DNA of 64,000 nt, taken from NCBI GenBank assembly GCA_963810755.1, contig CAWEOP010000008.1:738851-802850 (forward strand), given 5' to 3'. The translations under genes and the position numbers were made by a program. The notes under the pieces were generated by a model. It made no database searches, had not been told where the DNA came from, and was given only the letters and a program-made list of their open reading frames with translations. The number at the start of each line of letters is the position of its first letter. Within the stretch, counting starts at the first letter, position 1. Shown here one piece after another: positions 54,685-64,000 of the stretch. This stretch comes from FEN-1219 sp963810755 (lineage in GTDB: Bacteria; Pseudomonadota; Gammaproteobacteria; Steroidobacterales; Rariloculaceae).

Positions 54685-55614
54685 ATGGCCTACTACCATT
54701 TTCTAAGCGCTCGGGACTATGAGCGCGCCTTGGCAGAGCTCGGCTTCGTCGAAGCGAACGCGCAGGAAACGCCGGAGTTCTTTGGCACGCGCAGCTCGAT
54801 CTACGAAGGAATGGGCGATTGGGAGCGGTGTCTCGCGGATAGCGACCGCGCCGTTGCGCTGGACCCGCGCAACGTACTGCTCCTGACCCAGCAGGCCGCC
54901 CGTCGAATCTGGTTACGCCGCTACGACGAAGCCGAGCGACTCTTCGAGCGGGCGTTGGACGTCGCGCCTGACAGTGCCTATCCTCTTTACGGCAAAGCGT
55001 ACGTCGCGCTGATGCGGGATGGCGACTACGCCGAGCTCGAGGAGCAGCGGAAGTTGATCCTTTCGGACCAGTGGCCGGCGGGACCCGGCGATTGGTTCGG
55101 CGCCTGGCTCGAGCGCGACTATGACGCGGCGCTCGAGCTGATCGACCACAACGAAATCCCGGACGCGTGGGGTCCCTCGCTGGTACGCGGGATGACGCAG
55201 CAAATGGCGGGGCGCGAAGACTTGGCGCGCAGTCAGTTTCAGCTGGTTCGCGAGGCAGTCCAGAAGGAACTCGACGCGTTGCCGAGCGCAGGCCGCCGAC
55301 GCCCGGAGCTGCTCGCGGTGCTCGGCCTAGTATTCGCTGGACTGGGCGAGACCGATGCGGCGTGGAACGCGACTCGCGATTCGTTGAACGATCTCCATTC
55401 CGCGCCCGCTCCAATCGCCGCCAACATTCGTCTGGCTGCGGTTCGCGTCTATGCGTGGACGGGCGAGCTCGATCTCGCGTTCGCCGAGCTCGACGACTAC
55501 TTGGCGAATCCCGGCGACTGGTCGATCGAAGCGCTCCGCCTCAACCCCCAGTTAGACGACATTCACGACGATCCGCGTTTTCTCTCGCTCGTCGAGAAGT
55601 ACCGGCGGCGTTAG
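54685..55614 (+). CDS. TPR protein, probably the C-terminal part of a CadC-like regulator
   Basis: 309 residues of TPR-like repeats: YERALAELGFVEANAQETPE, WERCLADSDRAVALDPRNVL, YDEAERLFERALDVAPDSAY, YPLYGKAYVALMRDGDYAEL and the ending ALRLNPQLDDIHDDPRFLSL, which is the usual C terminus of winged-helix/TolB/TPR signalling proteins. The ATG at 54685 lies only 6 bp after the tRNA-Cys CCA, with no ribosome binding site and a stop just upstream in frame, so the N-terminal part is probably lost. It converges on, and overlaps, the TonB receptor gene. Could be a real short TPR protein. Confidence 0.6.
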   Translation: MAYYHFLSARDYERALAELGFVEANAQETPEFFGTRSSIYEGMGDWERCLADSDRAVALDPRNVLLLTQQAARRIWLRRYDEAERLFERALDVAPDSAYPLYGKAYVALMRDGDYAELEEQRKLILSDQWPAGPGDWFGAWLERDYDAALELIDHNEIPDAWGPSLVRGMTQQMAGREDLARSQFQLVREAVQKELDALPSAGRRRPELLAVLGLVFAGLGETDAAWNATRDSLNDLHSAPAPIAANIRLAAVRVYAWTGELDLAFAELDDYLANPGDWSIEALRLNPQLDDIHDDPRFLSLVEKYRRR

Positions 55615-57932
55615 TCGAGTCGAACGAGGCCTGCAGGATCAATCCGACTTCGCGCGGCCGTCCGAGCGTCGCGGTGGTATAGCCCGAGCCGGGATCGGCG
55701 ACGGCGGAGTCGAAGTAGTACTCGTTCGTCAAGTTCGTGCCGAAGAGCGCCAACTGATAGTGTCCCCGGGGGAATCGATAGCCGACGCGCGCGCTCAGCG
55801 AGCCATAGGCTTTCTGCGTCACCTGCAAGACGGCCTCCGGCATCGTGATGTAGTCGTCGACCCAGCCGTAGTCGACGCGCGTCGTGAGATGGGCGCCGTT
55901 GCGCAGGTCCAAGTCGTGCTGCACGCCGAAGGAGTAGGACTTCTCCGGCGCATTCGCGAACGGTGTGTCGACCGCGATGTCGAGCGCGCCGGCGACATCG
56001 GTGTAGCGCGCGTCGAGCACACCGAGCGCGAAATCGAGACGCCAGCGCTCGGCCGGTAGCGCGACGAGCTCGACGCTCCGCGCCGTCAGCCGCCGCGGCT
56101 GCGGCGTTCACGGTGATATCGATCGGGATGACAATGCCGGTAGAAGGATCCGGGAGGAACACCGGCACTTGGATGTCGATCCAGTCCGTCGAGAATAGCG
56201 TCGCGTTGAGTCGCAGCCGCCGATTCCACCATTCGGAGCGCAGACCGATCTCCGTCGTTTTCACCGTCTCCGGGCCGTACGGAATCGTCTCCGGCAGCTC
56301 GGGCACGCCCGGCACGTTGACGCCGCCTGAGTTGAACCCCTCCGCGTAGCTCACGTAAGTCATCAGCCTATCGTTCCAAGCGTGCTCGAACGACGCGCGC
56401 GGCGCGTCGTGATCGAAGCTCGACGGGATCAGATTCGCATCGTACACGTCGATCGGCCCGGTCGGATCCCCGCCGATTACGGCATCGTTTACCGTGTACG
56501 GGAACGTGGGCACCGCGATCGTGTCCTCCTCGTCGGAGTGGCGCAGCCCGATGGTGAGCTGCGATTTGGCGCCGAGCCGAATCGCGACTTGACCGAACAG
56601 CGCGCTGCCCGTCGGGTTGCCGGTGAAGCCCAAATCGAAATTGCCGGGCGGCACGAGCGGCACGACTTGGTTGAGCTGCGCAAGGAGATCCGGGTCGTCG
56701 CGAAACTCCTTGAACTGCCAGAACCAGCCGTGCTCGAAGTAATGGCCGTTGTAGTAGTAGATCCCGGCCAGCCAGCGGACTCGATCGCCGTTGCCGCGCA
56801 GCTGCAGCTCCTGGCTTTCTATGCCGGTGTCGATGATCGAGCGCAGGAACCACGTGTTGAGCTCGCAGGAGCAGGGGTCGACGGACGTGTCATCGACCAC
56901 GTCGAAGTCGCCAGTGATCGATTTGAGCGTGAGGTGGTCCGAGATGTCCCACTCCAAGTCGAGCACCGCGCGGTTTTCCTCGAGCTTCCAGCCGTCGTGC
57001 TGATAGACGGACCTCGATTGGTATTTGCCGAGCTCACCGCCCGGAAACCCCGCGGCATTCGTGAGATTCGAGAACGGCACACCGGCCCACAAATACACTT
57101 GTGCTCGCGAGAACGGCGGTTGCGGGTCGTAGATGCTCGGCGTGATCCGCGGCTGGCCGTTCGCGCGGTAGTCGTTGTTCTCGATGTTGAAGCGCAGACG
57201 GAAGGCGTCGCTCGGCTTCCAGAGCAGATCGCCGCGCAGCACGTCGTCGTCGAAGTCGCCGAACGAGCGGTCGATCAGCGCGCTGTCGACGAAACCGTCG
57301 CGCTGAAGATGCGCGCCGGTCCATTTTGTCCTCACCGTGTCGCTCAGCGGCCAGTCGACGGCCGCCGTGACGTCGCGCCGATCGTAGCTGCCGGAAACGG
57401 CGGACGCGCGCACGCCGAAGTCGTCGGCGGGCGGCTTCGTGATGTATTGGATCGCGCCGCCGGTCGCGTCTTTGCCGAACAGCGTTCCTTGCGGGCCTCG
57501 CAGGACCTCGATGCGTTCGACCTCGATGACCTCGCGCGCCATCGAGCCGAAGTGCCAAAACCCGTAGACGCCGTCCACGTAGTTCAACACGTCCGGGATG
57601 CCGCGAATCGTGAACGAGCCTCCCGTCGGTCCGTAACCGGGGTCGCCCGCGATCAGCACGTTCGGAATCCTCGAAGCCAGGTCGGCGATTCTTTGAATCC
57701 CGCGCTCGTCGAGCTGCTCGCCGGTGAGCACTGCAACCGAGAGCGGCACGTCCTGGAGGTCTTCCTCGATTCGCTGCGCCGTCACTATGGTCTCTTCGAT
57801 CGCCGGCGACGCGGCTTCTTGCGCGTTGTTGGCGGATGACGCGAAGGTCGCGATGACGAACAAAGGGAGTCCAGCGACCTTGCGATGCGAGCCGCAGATC
57901 CACGAACTCGACATGCGACCGATGCGCGACAC
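55541..57932 (-). CDS. TonB-dependent outer-membrane receptor with one frameshift
   Basis: The first frame (57932 down to about 56088) has a signal peptide, a TonB box (EETIVTAQRIEEDLQDVPLS), the plug domain (NVLIAGDPGYGPTGGSFTIR, VERIEVLRGPQGTLFGKDAT, GGAIQYITK) and barrel strands. Near the QV/NAAAA stretch one extra base (about 56086-56088) shifts the frame, and the second frame carries SVELVALPAERWRLDFALGV, RVGYRFPRGHYQLALFGTNL, TNEYYFDSAVADPG and GRPREVGLILQASF. The usual barrel-closing aromatic end is LQASF, but no stop follows: the frame runs about 35 codons further into the convergent TPR gene. About 795 residues in all. Substrate unknown; a plant- or siderophore-type receptor is possible. 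Confidence 0.85.
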
Positions 57933-58130
57933 GAGGCCTCGCTGGGAAGCACGATCGACCGCACCGATTGTAGCCGAGCCCTGCGCGGCTCACGCACCGA
58001 TCATGAATATCCGGCGGGACTGGCCGATGATTGCTCGGCGAGCGGGGCGCGTGCGCCGGCGTGGGAACGGACGGAAGGAGATCACGATGCCGTTCGCGTT
58101 TGGGTGCCACTTTTTTCGTGAAGTGGGCAG
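57933..58130. other. Intergenic region upstream of the TonB receptor
   Basis: About 200 bp that should hold the receptor promoter reading left. No recognisable operator. Open frames crossing it are shadows. Confidence 0.35.
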
Positions 58131-58149
58131 GGGTAACAGTGGGGGTAAC
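58131..58149 (+). repeat. Pair of GGGTAAC heptamers 12 bp apart, tRNA-Cys locus
   Basis: GGGTAAC at 58131-58137 and 58143-58149, 60-80 bp left of the tRNA-Cys 3'-end copy. Same sequence and same pitch as at 11000/11012 in the tRNA-Gly locus. Confidence 0.5.
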
Positions 58150-58210
58150 TTCGCCGGTACCTCGACTCCGCGCTGACATCTGGCGCGGCCTAGAGGCCGC
58201 AATTAGAAGG

Positions 58211-58226
58211 CGCTCCTAGCCTCCAT
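58211..58226 (+). repeat. tRNA-Cys 3'-end repeat, right copy (putative attR)
   Basis: CGCTCCTAGCCTCCAT, identical to 54664-54679, including the encoded CCA. No other part of a tRNA is present here. Confidence 0.65.
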
Positions 58227-58230
58227 CCCA

Positions 58231-58328
58231 GGACATTCCGGGACATCCCAGAACGTCCCAATAAGTCGCGATGAGCCACTGCGATCCGCCGGATTCTGTG
58301 TCCCGGGATGTCCCGGGACGTCCCACAA
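58231..58328 (+). repeat. Cluster of GGGACGTCCC-like palindromes right of the tRNA-Cys copy
   Basis: Successive variants read GGACATTCC, GGGACATCCC (58240-58249), GAACGTCCC, then GGGATGTCCC and GGGACGTCCCACAA (58315-58328). The last is identical to the 14 bases at 8049-8062 beside tRNA-Gly. Their recurrence right of the CCA in both loci suggests binding sites of one recombinase family. Confidence 0.5.
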
Positions 58329-58525
58329 TCGCCGCGTCGTACACGTAGCCTTACCCGTCCTCAGCCGCCTGTAGATCCAAGCAGGCCAACAATCCAGCTG
58401 TTCCGTCTCGGTCCTCTCGCAATTCAAACCGAATGGCGACCTTTCGGTGACTACTCGGAGAGCGCCGAGCGATACCGTCTTGGGCGAGAGCAATCGCGCA
58501 AGACGTAACTCGGAGGAACCACACC

Positions 58526-60817
58526 ATGGGCCACGCTCGTCGATTCACCGGTGCCTTGTTAGTGATCTGCGCGCTCGGGCCGTGTGAATTTCAAGCGCAG
58601 GAGGCTAGCGCTCAAGTTGCTTCGGAGCCAACCGTTTCCGCCGCGAGTTCGCCCGCGGCGTCACCTTCGCCGCAAAACACCTCGAGATCGACGATCGGTC
58701 TCGCACTCTCCGGTGGCGGTGCGCGCGGAGGCGCGCACATCGGCGTCTTGCTCGCGCTGCGTGAGCTCCGTGTTCCGATCGACTTCATCGCCGGCACGAG
58801 CATGGGAAGCGTGATCGGCGGCCTCTATGCCTCCGGCTTGGACGAGGACGAGCTGCAGTCGCTCGCGCGTGACGCCGACTGGGCGAGCCTGTTCGACGAC
58901 GCGCCGAGACGAGACAACCGCACCTTTCACCGCAAGCGGGACGACGACCTGTTTCTCGTCAAGCCGCTGGCAGGTCTCAAGCATGGCTCGCTCGGCCTTC
59001 CGATGGGCCTCGTGCAGGGGAACAACATCGATCTCTTCCTGGCTCGCGCGTTGTTGCCAGTCGCGGCCATCGAGCGGTTTGATGAGCTACCGACGCCGTT
59101 TCGCGCCGTCGCGGCCGACATGGCGACGGGGCAAAAGGTGATCCTCGATCGCGGCAGCCTCGCGCACGCCATTCGCGCGAGCATGTCGATTCCCGCCGCG
59201 TTGGCTCCGATCGAGATCGACGGCCGACTGCTCGCGGACGGCGGGGTCGCGGAGAATCTGCCCGTCGAGACCGTACGCGCGATGGGCGCAGACGTCGTCG
59301 TTGCCATCGACATCAGCACGCCGCTCGCGACGCGCGAAGACCTCACCTCAGTGATTGCGATCACCAGTCAGCTCGCCGCGTTCCTGACTGCGCGCGGCAC
59401 GACCGAGCAAATCGCGAAGCTTGCGGACAAGGATGTGCTCATTCGTCCCGAGCTCGGCGGCATCCGCTCCCTCGATTTCGACCGCATGGCGGAGGCCTGC
59501 GCGGCCGGTTACAGAGCGACGATGGCTGTCGCCGACAAGCTGACGCCGTTCTCGCTTTCTCCGGAGGCCTACGCGGCGTACCGCGCGGCTCGGCGCAACC
59601 CGCGCGACGAACCACCACCGCGCATCGACTTCGTGCGGCTCGACAACAGGACGAATGTTGCGGACAACATCGTCCAGGCGAGGCTCGAATCGATTCCCAC
59701 TGGCGGGCCGCTGGACCTCGACGCGACCGAGAAAGCCATATCGCACGTCTACGGCCTCGAGCTTTTCGAGCACGTCAATTACGACGTGGTCGAAGAAGAG
59801 AACCGCAAAGGCCTGGCGGTCTCGGTAGAGGAGAACAAATGGGGACCGGATTATCTGCAATTCGGGCTCGATTCGAGCTCCACCGGCGGCGACGAGACAA
59901 AGTTCGGCGTTTCGCTGAGCTATCTGCGCACCGAGATGAACTCGCTCGGCGGCGAATGGCGAACGACGATCGCCCTCGGCGACGAGCCGGAGCTCTCGAC
60001 CCGCTGGCATCAGCCGGTCGGTTGGAACGCTTTGACGTTCGTGTCGGCCGGACTGTCGCTGGCAAAGCCGCTCGTGAATATCTACGACGGCAGCACCCGG
60101 ATCGCGCGTGTGCAGCAGGACGAAGCGCTACTCGACGTCGCCCTCGGACGCGAGCTTGGCACATGGGGTGAAATTCGCGTCGGTCTGCGGGGCGGCAGTA
60201 GCGAACCCGAGATCGAAACGGGTGATCCGTCCGTGATCCCGCTTCAAGACTTCGACCGCGGCGAAGCGCTCGCGCGCTTCACCGTCGATACGCTAGACAG
60301 CATCTACTTCCCGAGCGACGGCAACTTCGTACGGCTGGAGTGGCTGACGTCGAAGCACGATCTCGGCGCGACCGCGGAGTTCGATCAGCTTCTTGGCAGT
60401 TTCCTCACGGCGCATTCATTCGGCAAGAATACGCTCGCGTTCGGCGTTCGTTACGACGTCACGACGCAAGGCACGGCGCCGCCGTGGGGTCTCTTCGAGC
60501 TCGGTGGCTTCTGGGATCTTTCGGGTTTCGCGCAAGACGAGCTCAGCGGCCAGAACGTCGGTCGCTTGAGCGCGGGTTATTACCGACGGATCGGTCATGG
60601 GCGAATGCCGTTGTATGCGGGCGTCACCTTGGAGAAGGGCAATGCGTGGAACAGTCGCGATGAGATGTCGATCGACGACGCGCGCAGTGCAGGGTCTCTC
60701 TGGCTCGGCGCCGACACGCCGATCGGGCCTCTTTATGTAGGCTACGGTCTGGCAGAAGGGGATCGAGACAGCTTCTACATCGTGATCGGCAACGTCGTGC
60801 GCGATGCCACGCGATGA
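58526..60817 (+). CDS. Patatin-like phospholipase with C-terminal outer-membrane barrel (PlpD/type Vd-like)
   Basis: 763 residues. After a signal peptide (ALLVICALGPCEFQAQ) the patatin domain has the oxyanion GGGARGGAHIG, the nucleophile elbow GTSMGS and the catalytic Asp in LLADGGVAENLPV. A POTRA-like region and a BamA/TamA-like 16-stranded barrel follow (LQFGLDSSSTGGDETKFGVS, WALRTTIA-type strands, YVGYGLAEGDRDSFYIVIGN at the end). This is the architecture of PlpD-like type Vd autotransporters, which expose a lipase on the cell surface. The start has CGGAGGAACC 5 nt upstream. It lies just right of the putative tRNA-Cys att copy. Confidence 0.85.
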   Translation: MGHARRFTGALLVICALGPCEFQAQEASAQVASEPTVSAASSPAASPSPQNTSRSTIGLALSGGGARGGAHIGVLLALRELRVPIDFIAGTSMGSVIGGLYASGLDEDELQSLARDADWASLFDDAPRRDNRTFHRKRDDDLFLVKPLAGLKHGSLGLPMGLVQGNNIDLFLARALLPVAAIERFDELPTPFRAVAADMATGQKVILDRGSLAHAIRASMSIPAALAPIEIDGRLLADGGVAENLPVETVRAMGADVVVAIDISTPLATREDLTSVIAITSQLAAFLTARGTTEQIAKLADKDVLIRPELGGIRSLDFDRMAEACAAGYRATMAVADKLTPFSLSPEAYAAYRAARRNPRDEPPPRIDFVRLDNRTNVADNIVQARLESIPTGGPLDLDATEKAISHVYGLELFEHVNYDVVEEENRKGLAVSVEENKWGPDYLQFGLDSSSTGGDETKFGVSLSYLRTEMNSLGGEWRTTIALGDEPELSTRWHQPVGWNALTFVSAGLSLAKPLVNIYDGSTRIARVQQDEALLDVALGRELGTWGEIRVGLRGGSSEPEIETGDPSVIPLQDFDRGEALARFTVDTLDSIYFPSDGNFVRLEWLTSKHDLGATAEFDQLLGSFLTAHSFGKNTLAFGVRYDVTTQGTAPPWGLFELGGFWDLSGFAQDELSGQNVGRLSAGYYRRIGHGRMPLYAGVTLEKGNAWNSRDEMSIDDARSAGSLWLGADTPIGPLYVGYGLAEGDRDSFYIVIGNVVRDATR

Positions 60818-60964
60818 GCTTCCACCCGCTCCGATCAAGGTTGCCGCTGTCGGGCTCGTCGTAGCCTCGGGACGAATGCGGCCCGGCGGCGGCCCCCTTG
60901 CGCGCCGCGGGCGCTGGGCCACAATGGGTGGCGTTTCGGGGAGGGTCCTTTCTAGACGCGTCGC

Positions 60965-63900
60965 ATGAGTGGCCAGCCGGCTGTCTCGACTACGTTACGC
61001 ATACGGTTCGGCGAGTTCGAGCTCGACGAGGCTAATGCGTTGCTGCTGCGCGGGGGGAATGCGGTCCCTCTCTCGCCGACGCCTTTCGGCTTGCTGTGCG
61101 CTCTCGCTCGTCATCCCGGCTCGCTGCTGACGAAGCACGCCCTGCTCGACGAGGTGTGGGGCCACCGCTTCGTGAGCGACTCGGTGTTGAAGGGCACGAT
61201 CAGCGACATCCGAACTGTTCTCGGCGACGACCCGCGGAGCCCGCGCTTCATAGAAACGGTGTCCGCGCCGCGGATATCGGTTCATTGCGAGCCCGGTGGC
61301 GCTGCAGGAGTCGCCTCGGGGCAAGCTGTCCCAGAAGCCGAGCCACAACAGGCACGCCTCGCTTCGCCGACGGTGGCATCGGCGGCCGCGTCGCGAGCGC
61401 GGCAGGCGAGCTCTTTGATCGGCCGCGCCACGGTGCTCGCGCGCCTTCACAGCGCTTGGGAGCGCGCGAGCAGCGGAGCTCGCGTGATCGCTTGGGCTGC
61501 GGGCGAGCCCGGAATCGGCAAGACCACGCTCATCGAGCACTTTGCCGCGGGTCTCGGCGACGTCGCCTGCGTGCGCGGCCAGTGCGTGCAGCAGTACGGG
61601 TCGGGCGAGCCGTTCCACCCGTGCTCCAGGCACTTGCGGAGCTTTGCCGAAGAACCCCGGACGTTCCGGCGCTGCTGCGCGCGGTCGCGCCGACCTGGTT
61701 GTTGCAGTTGCCGTGGCTCAGCACCGCCGAGGAGCGCGAAGCGCTGCGCCAGGAGCTCGTCGGCGCAACCCCGGAGCGGATGCTCCGGGAGATGGGCGAA
61801 TTCCTCGATCGCTACACGGAGGATCGGCCGCTGCTGCTGATCACGGAAGACCTGCATTGGAGCGATCGGCCGACGATCCAGCTCATCGAATTCCTCGCGC
61901 GGCGGCGCAGCGGCGCCCGTGTCATGTGGCTGTCGAGCTTCAGGCTCGCCGAGGTCGTTGCTGGCGATCATCCGCTCAACGCTCTGCGCCACGAGCTTCG
62001 TCTGCACGGTCTCTGCGAGGAGATCGTGCTCGATTCGTTCTCCGAGGCGGAGGTCGCGGCGTATCTCGCCGAGCGGTTGCCGGCCATCGCGAAAGACGAG
62101 AGTGCGGTGCGGGCTTTGCACGAGCGCACGGAGGGCGTGCCGCTGTTCGTCGCGTCCATGGCGAGCGACGTCGCCGCGCGCTCCGCTCAGAGCGGTGTCG
62201 GGACCGCCGAGCTGCTCGCAACCTCGGCGGTTCCGGAGAACCTTCTCGCGATCATCGAGCACTACTCGAGCAAGCTCGGGAACGAGCGGCGGTCGCTGCT
62301 TTCGGCGGCTGCCGTGTGCGGCATGGAGTTTCGCGTGGACACCTTGTCGCGAGTGCTCGAACGCGACGCGGTCGAGGTCGCGGAGGAGTGCGAGCGGCTC
62401 TTGCGGGAGCAGCTCTGGCTCACCGCTCCGCGCGCCGGGAACCAAGCCGACGCACACGAAGAGCGCTATTCGTTCCGCCATGCTCTCTTCCGACAGGTGC
62501 GTCTACGATCGAATGGGCTCGTCCGCGCGCGTCGATCTCCATCGCAAGGTGGGCACCGTGCTCGAACGCGAGCGGGCGGAAGGCCGGACCATCTCTGCCG
62601 CTCAGCTCGCGACGCACTTCGACCTCGGCCGGGCGCCGATGGAAGCATTGCGCTACTACGCGGAAGCTGCGGAAGCGGCGCTCATGCAGTTGGGTCCCGG
62701 CGAATGCATGAGCTTGACCGAACGAGGGTTGAGCCTCGTGTCCCGCGCGCCGGCCGATGCGCGACGAACCTCGCTCGAGATTGCGCTCGCGACGCTTCGA
62801 GGCGTGGCCGCGTTTCACATGCTCGGCGTCGGCGACGAAGCGCGAAAGGCCTTCATGCGCGGGCGCTCACTGCTAACCGATGTCCCGCTGCATCCGATGC
62901 GGGGCCTGCTGTTCCACGGGGCCGGACAGGTGTTGAACCTGCGCGCAGAGTACGCAGAGGCTCTTGCGACGGCAGATTTGGCGGACGCTCTACTCGCGGA
63001 GACGAGTGATCCGCTGCTCGAGCTCGCCGCGTGCACGGCTCGCGGCCAGGCCTACATGATGCAGGGCCGACCACGCGCCGCGCGGGAGTCGCTCGAGCGT
63101 GGGCTCCCGGCGATCGACTCGACGAGCGCAGCGTCCGAGCAGAGGTTCATCGCCGATCCGCGCCTCACTCTGCTGCCGTTGCTGAGTGTCCAGCTCGCCA
63201 ACCTCGGGCTCGTCAAGCAGGCGCGCGAGCGTCTGAAGCAGGCGTACGCGCTGGTCGACCGGCTTGCACAGCCGATGTCGTTGATGGTGACGATGTGGTT
63301 CGACGCGCTCGTCGAGGTTCGTCTCGGCGACGCGGAGCGCGTCGGTGCGCTCGCCGATCAGATGAGCTCGCTCGTCGACAAGTTCGCGCTGGCCCAGGGC
63401 AGGACGGCTTGCCGCTGGTTCCGAGCTTGGGCGGACGCGCGTCGCGGCAACACGCGCGAAAGCTTTCGACAGATCCGGGCTGCCTACGAAGAGAACACGG
63501 CGCTCGGAATGATCGCGGGCGGCAGCGAGACCCTCGCGTATGCCGCGGAGGCGCTCGTTCTTCAAGGCGACTTCGATGGTGCGGAAGAGCAGCTCGAGCA
63601 GGGCCTCGAGATCGTGAGCCGCTACGGGGAGCGGATCTATTTGCCCCAGCTACTGCTGATCCAGGGCGCCGTCGCGCGCGCCAGAGGTCAGCTCGCGGCG
63701 GCCGACGCCTCCATCCGACGCGCCCTCGAGGAGTCGCGAGCACAAGAGGCGCCGTGGCTGGAGATGCTCGCGCTCACGGACCTGTGCGCAGGCTCGACCG
63801 CGAAGAGTGCCGATCGCCGCGCGCTCGGCGCGCTCGTCTCCGAGCTCGAGCGAAGGAAGCGATACGCCGGCGTATGCGAGAGCGCGAGTCGTTCTCGATC

Positions 63901-63976
63901 GCGCACGCAAATAGTTGCCGCCCGAGTCGAATCGCCGGACCGGTGGGAGCGACATCCACCTTTGCTTGGGCGCTAG
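60965..63976 (+). CDS. Winged-helix regulator with AAA-type ATPase and TPR-like helical region, two frameshifts
   Basis: The N-terminal trans_reg_C winged helix has FGEFELDEANALLLRGGNAV, LLTKHALLDEVWGHRFVSDS and FIETVSAPR. It is followed by an AAA ATPase (SSLIGRATVLARLHSAW, Walker A GEPGIGKTTLIEHF, Walker B LLLITEDLHWSD) and a long C-terminal TPR-like part (YYAEAAEAALMQLGPGECMS, KQARERLKQAYALVDRLAQP, GAEEQLEQGLEIVSRYGERI). Two frame changes occur: one base missing in the CCC at 61618-61620 (after GEPFHP, resuming VLQALAEL) and one extra C at about 62500 (after ALFRQV, resuming VYDRMG). Corrected length is about 1,000 residues. Such proteins are signal-responsive transcription activators of the STAND type; the target is unknown. 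Confidence 0.8.
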
Positions 63977-64000
63977 CGACGCGTCGGGTCCGCGTATTTC

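Noticed and set aside
56382..57839. 485-residue plus-strand frame
   Set aside because: Antisense of the TonB receptor; no recognisable domain and wrong codon-position GC pattern.

Overview
The window looks like a chromosomal segment of a high-GC gammaproteobacterium. The uvrC-pgsA-tRNA-Gly order, the HrpA helicase, the TtpC-type TonB energizer cluster and the many exported enzymes are what one would expect of a Steroidobacterales/Nevskiales/Xanthomonadales-like lineage, but that placement is an inference from gene content. Most spacing is tight, with frequent ATGA/GTGA overlaps. Seven single-base frameshifts interrupt five otherwise well-conserved genes (uvrC twice, apbE, hupE, a TonB receptor, and a wHTH-ATPase regulator twice). 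Either the assembly carries indel errors or these genes are decaying.

Layout. 0-7.9 kb is core: the 3' end of hrpA, a metzincin-like lipoprotein, class II DAHP synthase, a UdgB-type uracil-DNA glycosylase, uvrC and pgsA. tRNA-Gly(GCC) follows at 7953. tRNA-Cys(GCA), which directly follows tRNA-Gly in the E. coli uvrC-pgsA-glyW-cysT-leuZ arrangement, lies 46.6 kb away at 54605. The stretch between the two tRNAs reads as an accessory region built up at a tRNA hotspot. Just right of tRNA-Gly is a 3-kb remnant island bounded by a 28-bp copy of the tRNA 3' end inside a 181-190 bp direct repeat. Just right of tRNA-Cys is a 3.5-kb segment ending in a 16-bp copy of that tRNA's 3' end. Both loci share GGGTAAC heptamers 12 bp apart and GGGACGTCCC-like palindromes. 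No integrase gene is visible.

Accessory core, 11-54 kb. 11.3-19 kb holds secreted hydrolases (metallo-beta-lactamase fold, M28 peptidase, amidase, tannase/feruloyl esterase). 19.4-23 kb holds a VapBC-like toxin-antitoxin pair and small stress-type proteins. 23.2-28.3 kb is a compact kaiC-kaiB-hybrid histidine kinase operon without kaiA. 28.4-37.2 kb holds a PQQ sugar dehydrogenase, an HpaB-like monooxygenase coupled to a double PARP-type zinc-finger protein, a class II cytochrome c, an MFS exporter, and two copies of a module pairing a DUF6152 protein with a partner carrying a GYSVG.WEGDTLVVET-like motif. A third copy is fused into one polypeptide at 11.3-12.3 kb. 38.0-45.7 kb is a large TonB energizer operon: DUF3450, TtpC, ExbB, two ExbD, TonB, TPR, then a second DUF3450-TtpC pair. 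CorA, a frameshifted ApbE with a divergent PepSY protein, a TPP enzyme with two DUF6644-like membrane proteins, HupE and Ysc84 follow.

58.5-64 kb holds a PlpD-like patatin autotransporter and a wHTH-ATPase-TPR regulator.

Most notable: all three DUF6152 proteins would expose His-His at the mature N terminus and share an Asn-Pro-His motif 27-28 residues later, a geometry that suggests a histidine-brace metal site. Their partners conserve two cysteines. This two-gene exported module is the best candidate here for an undescribed system. The KaiBC-kinase operon and the two tRNA att loci are the other main points.
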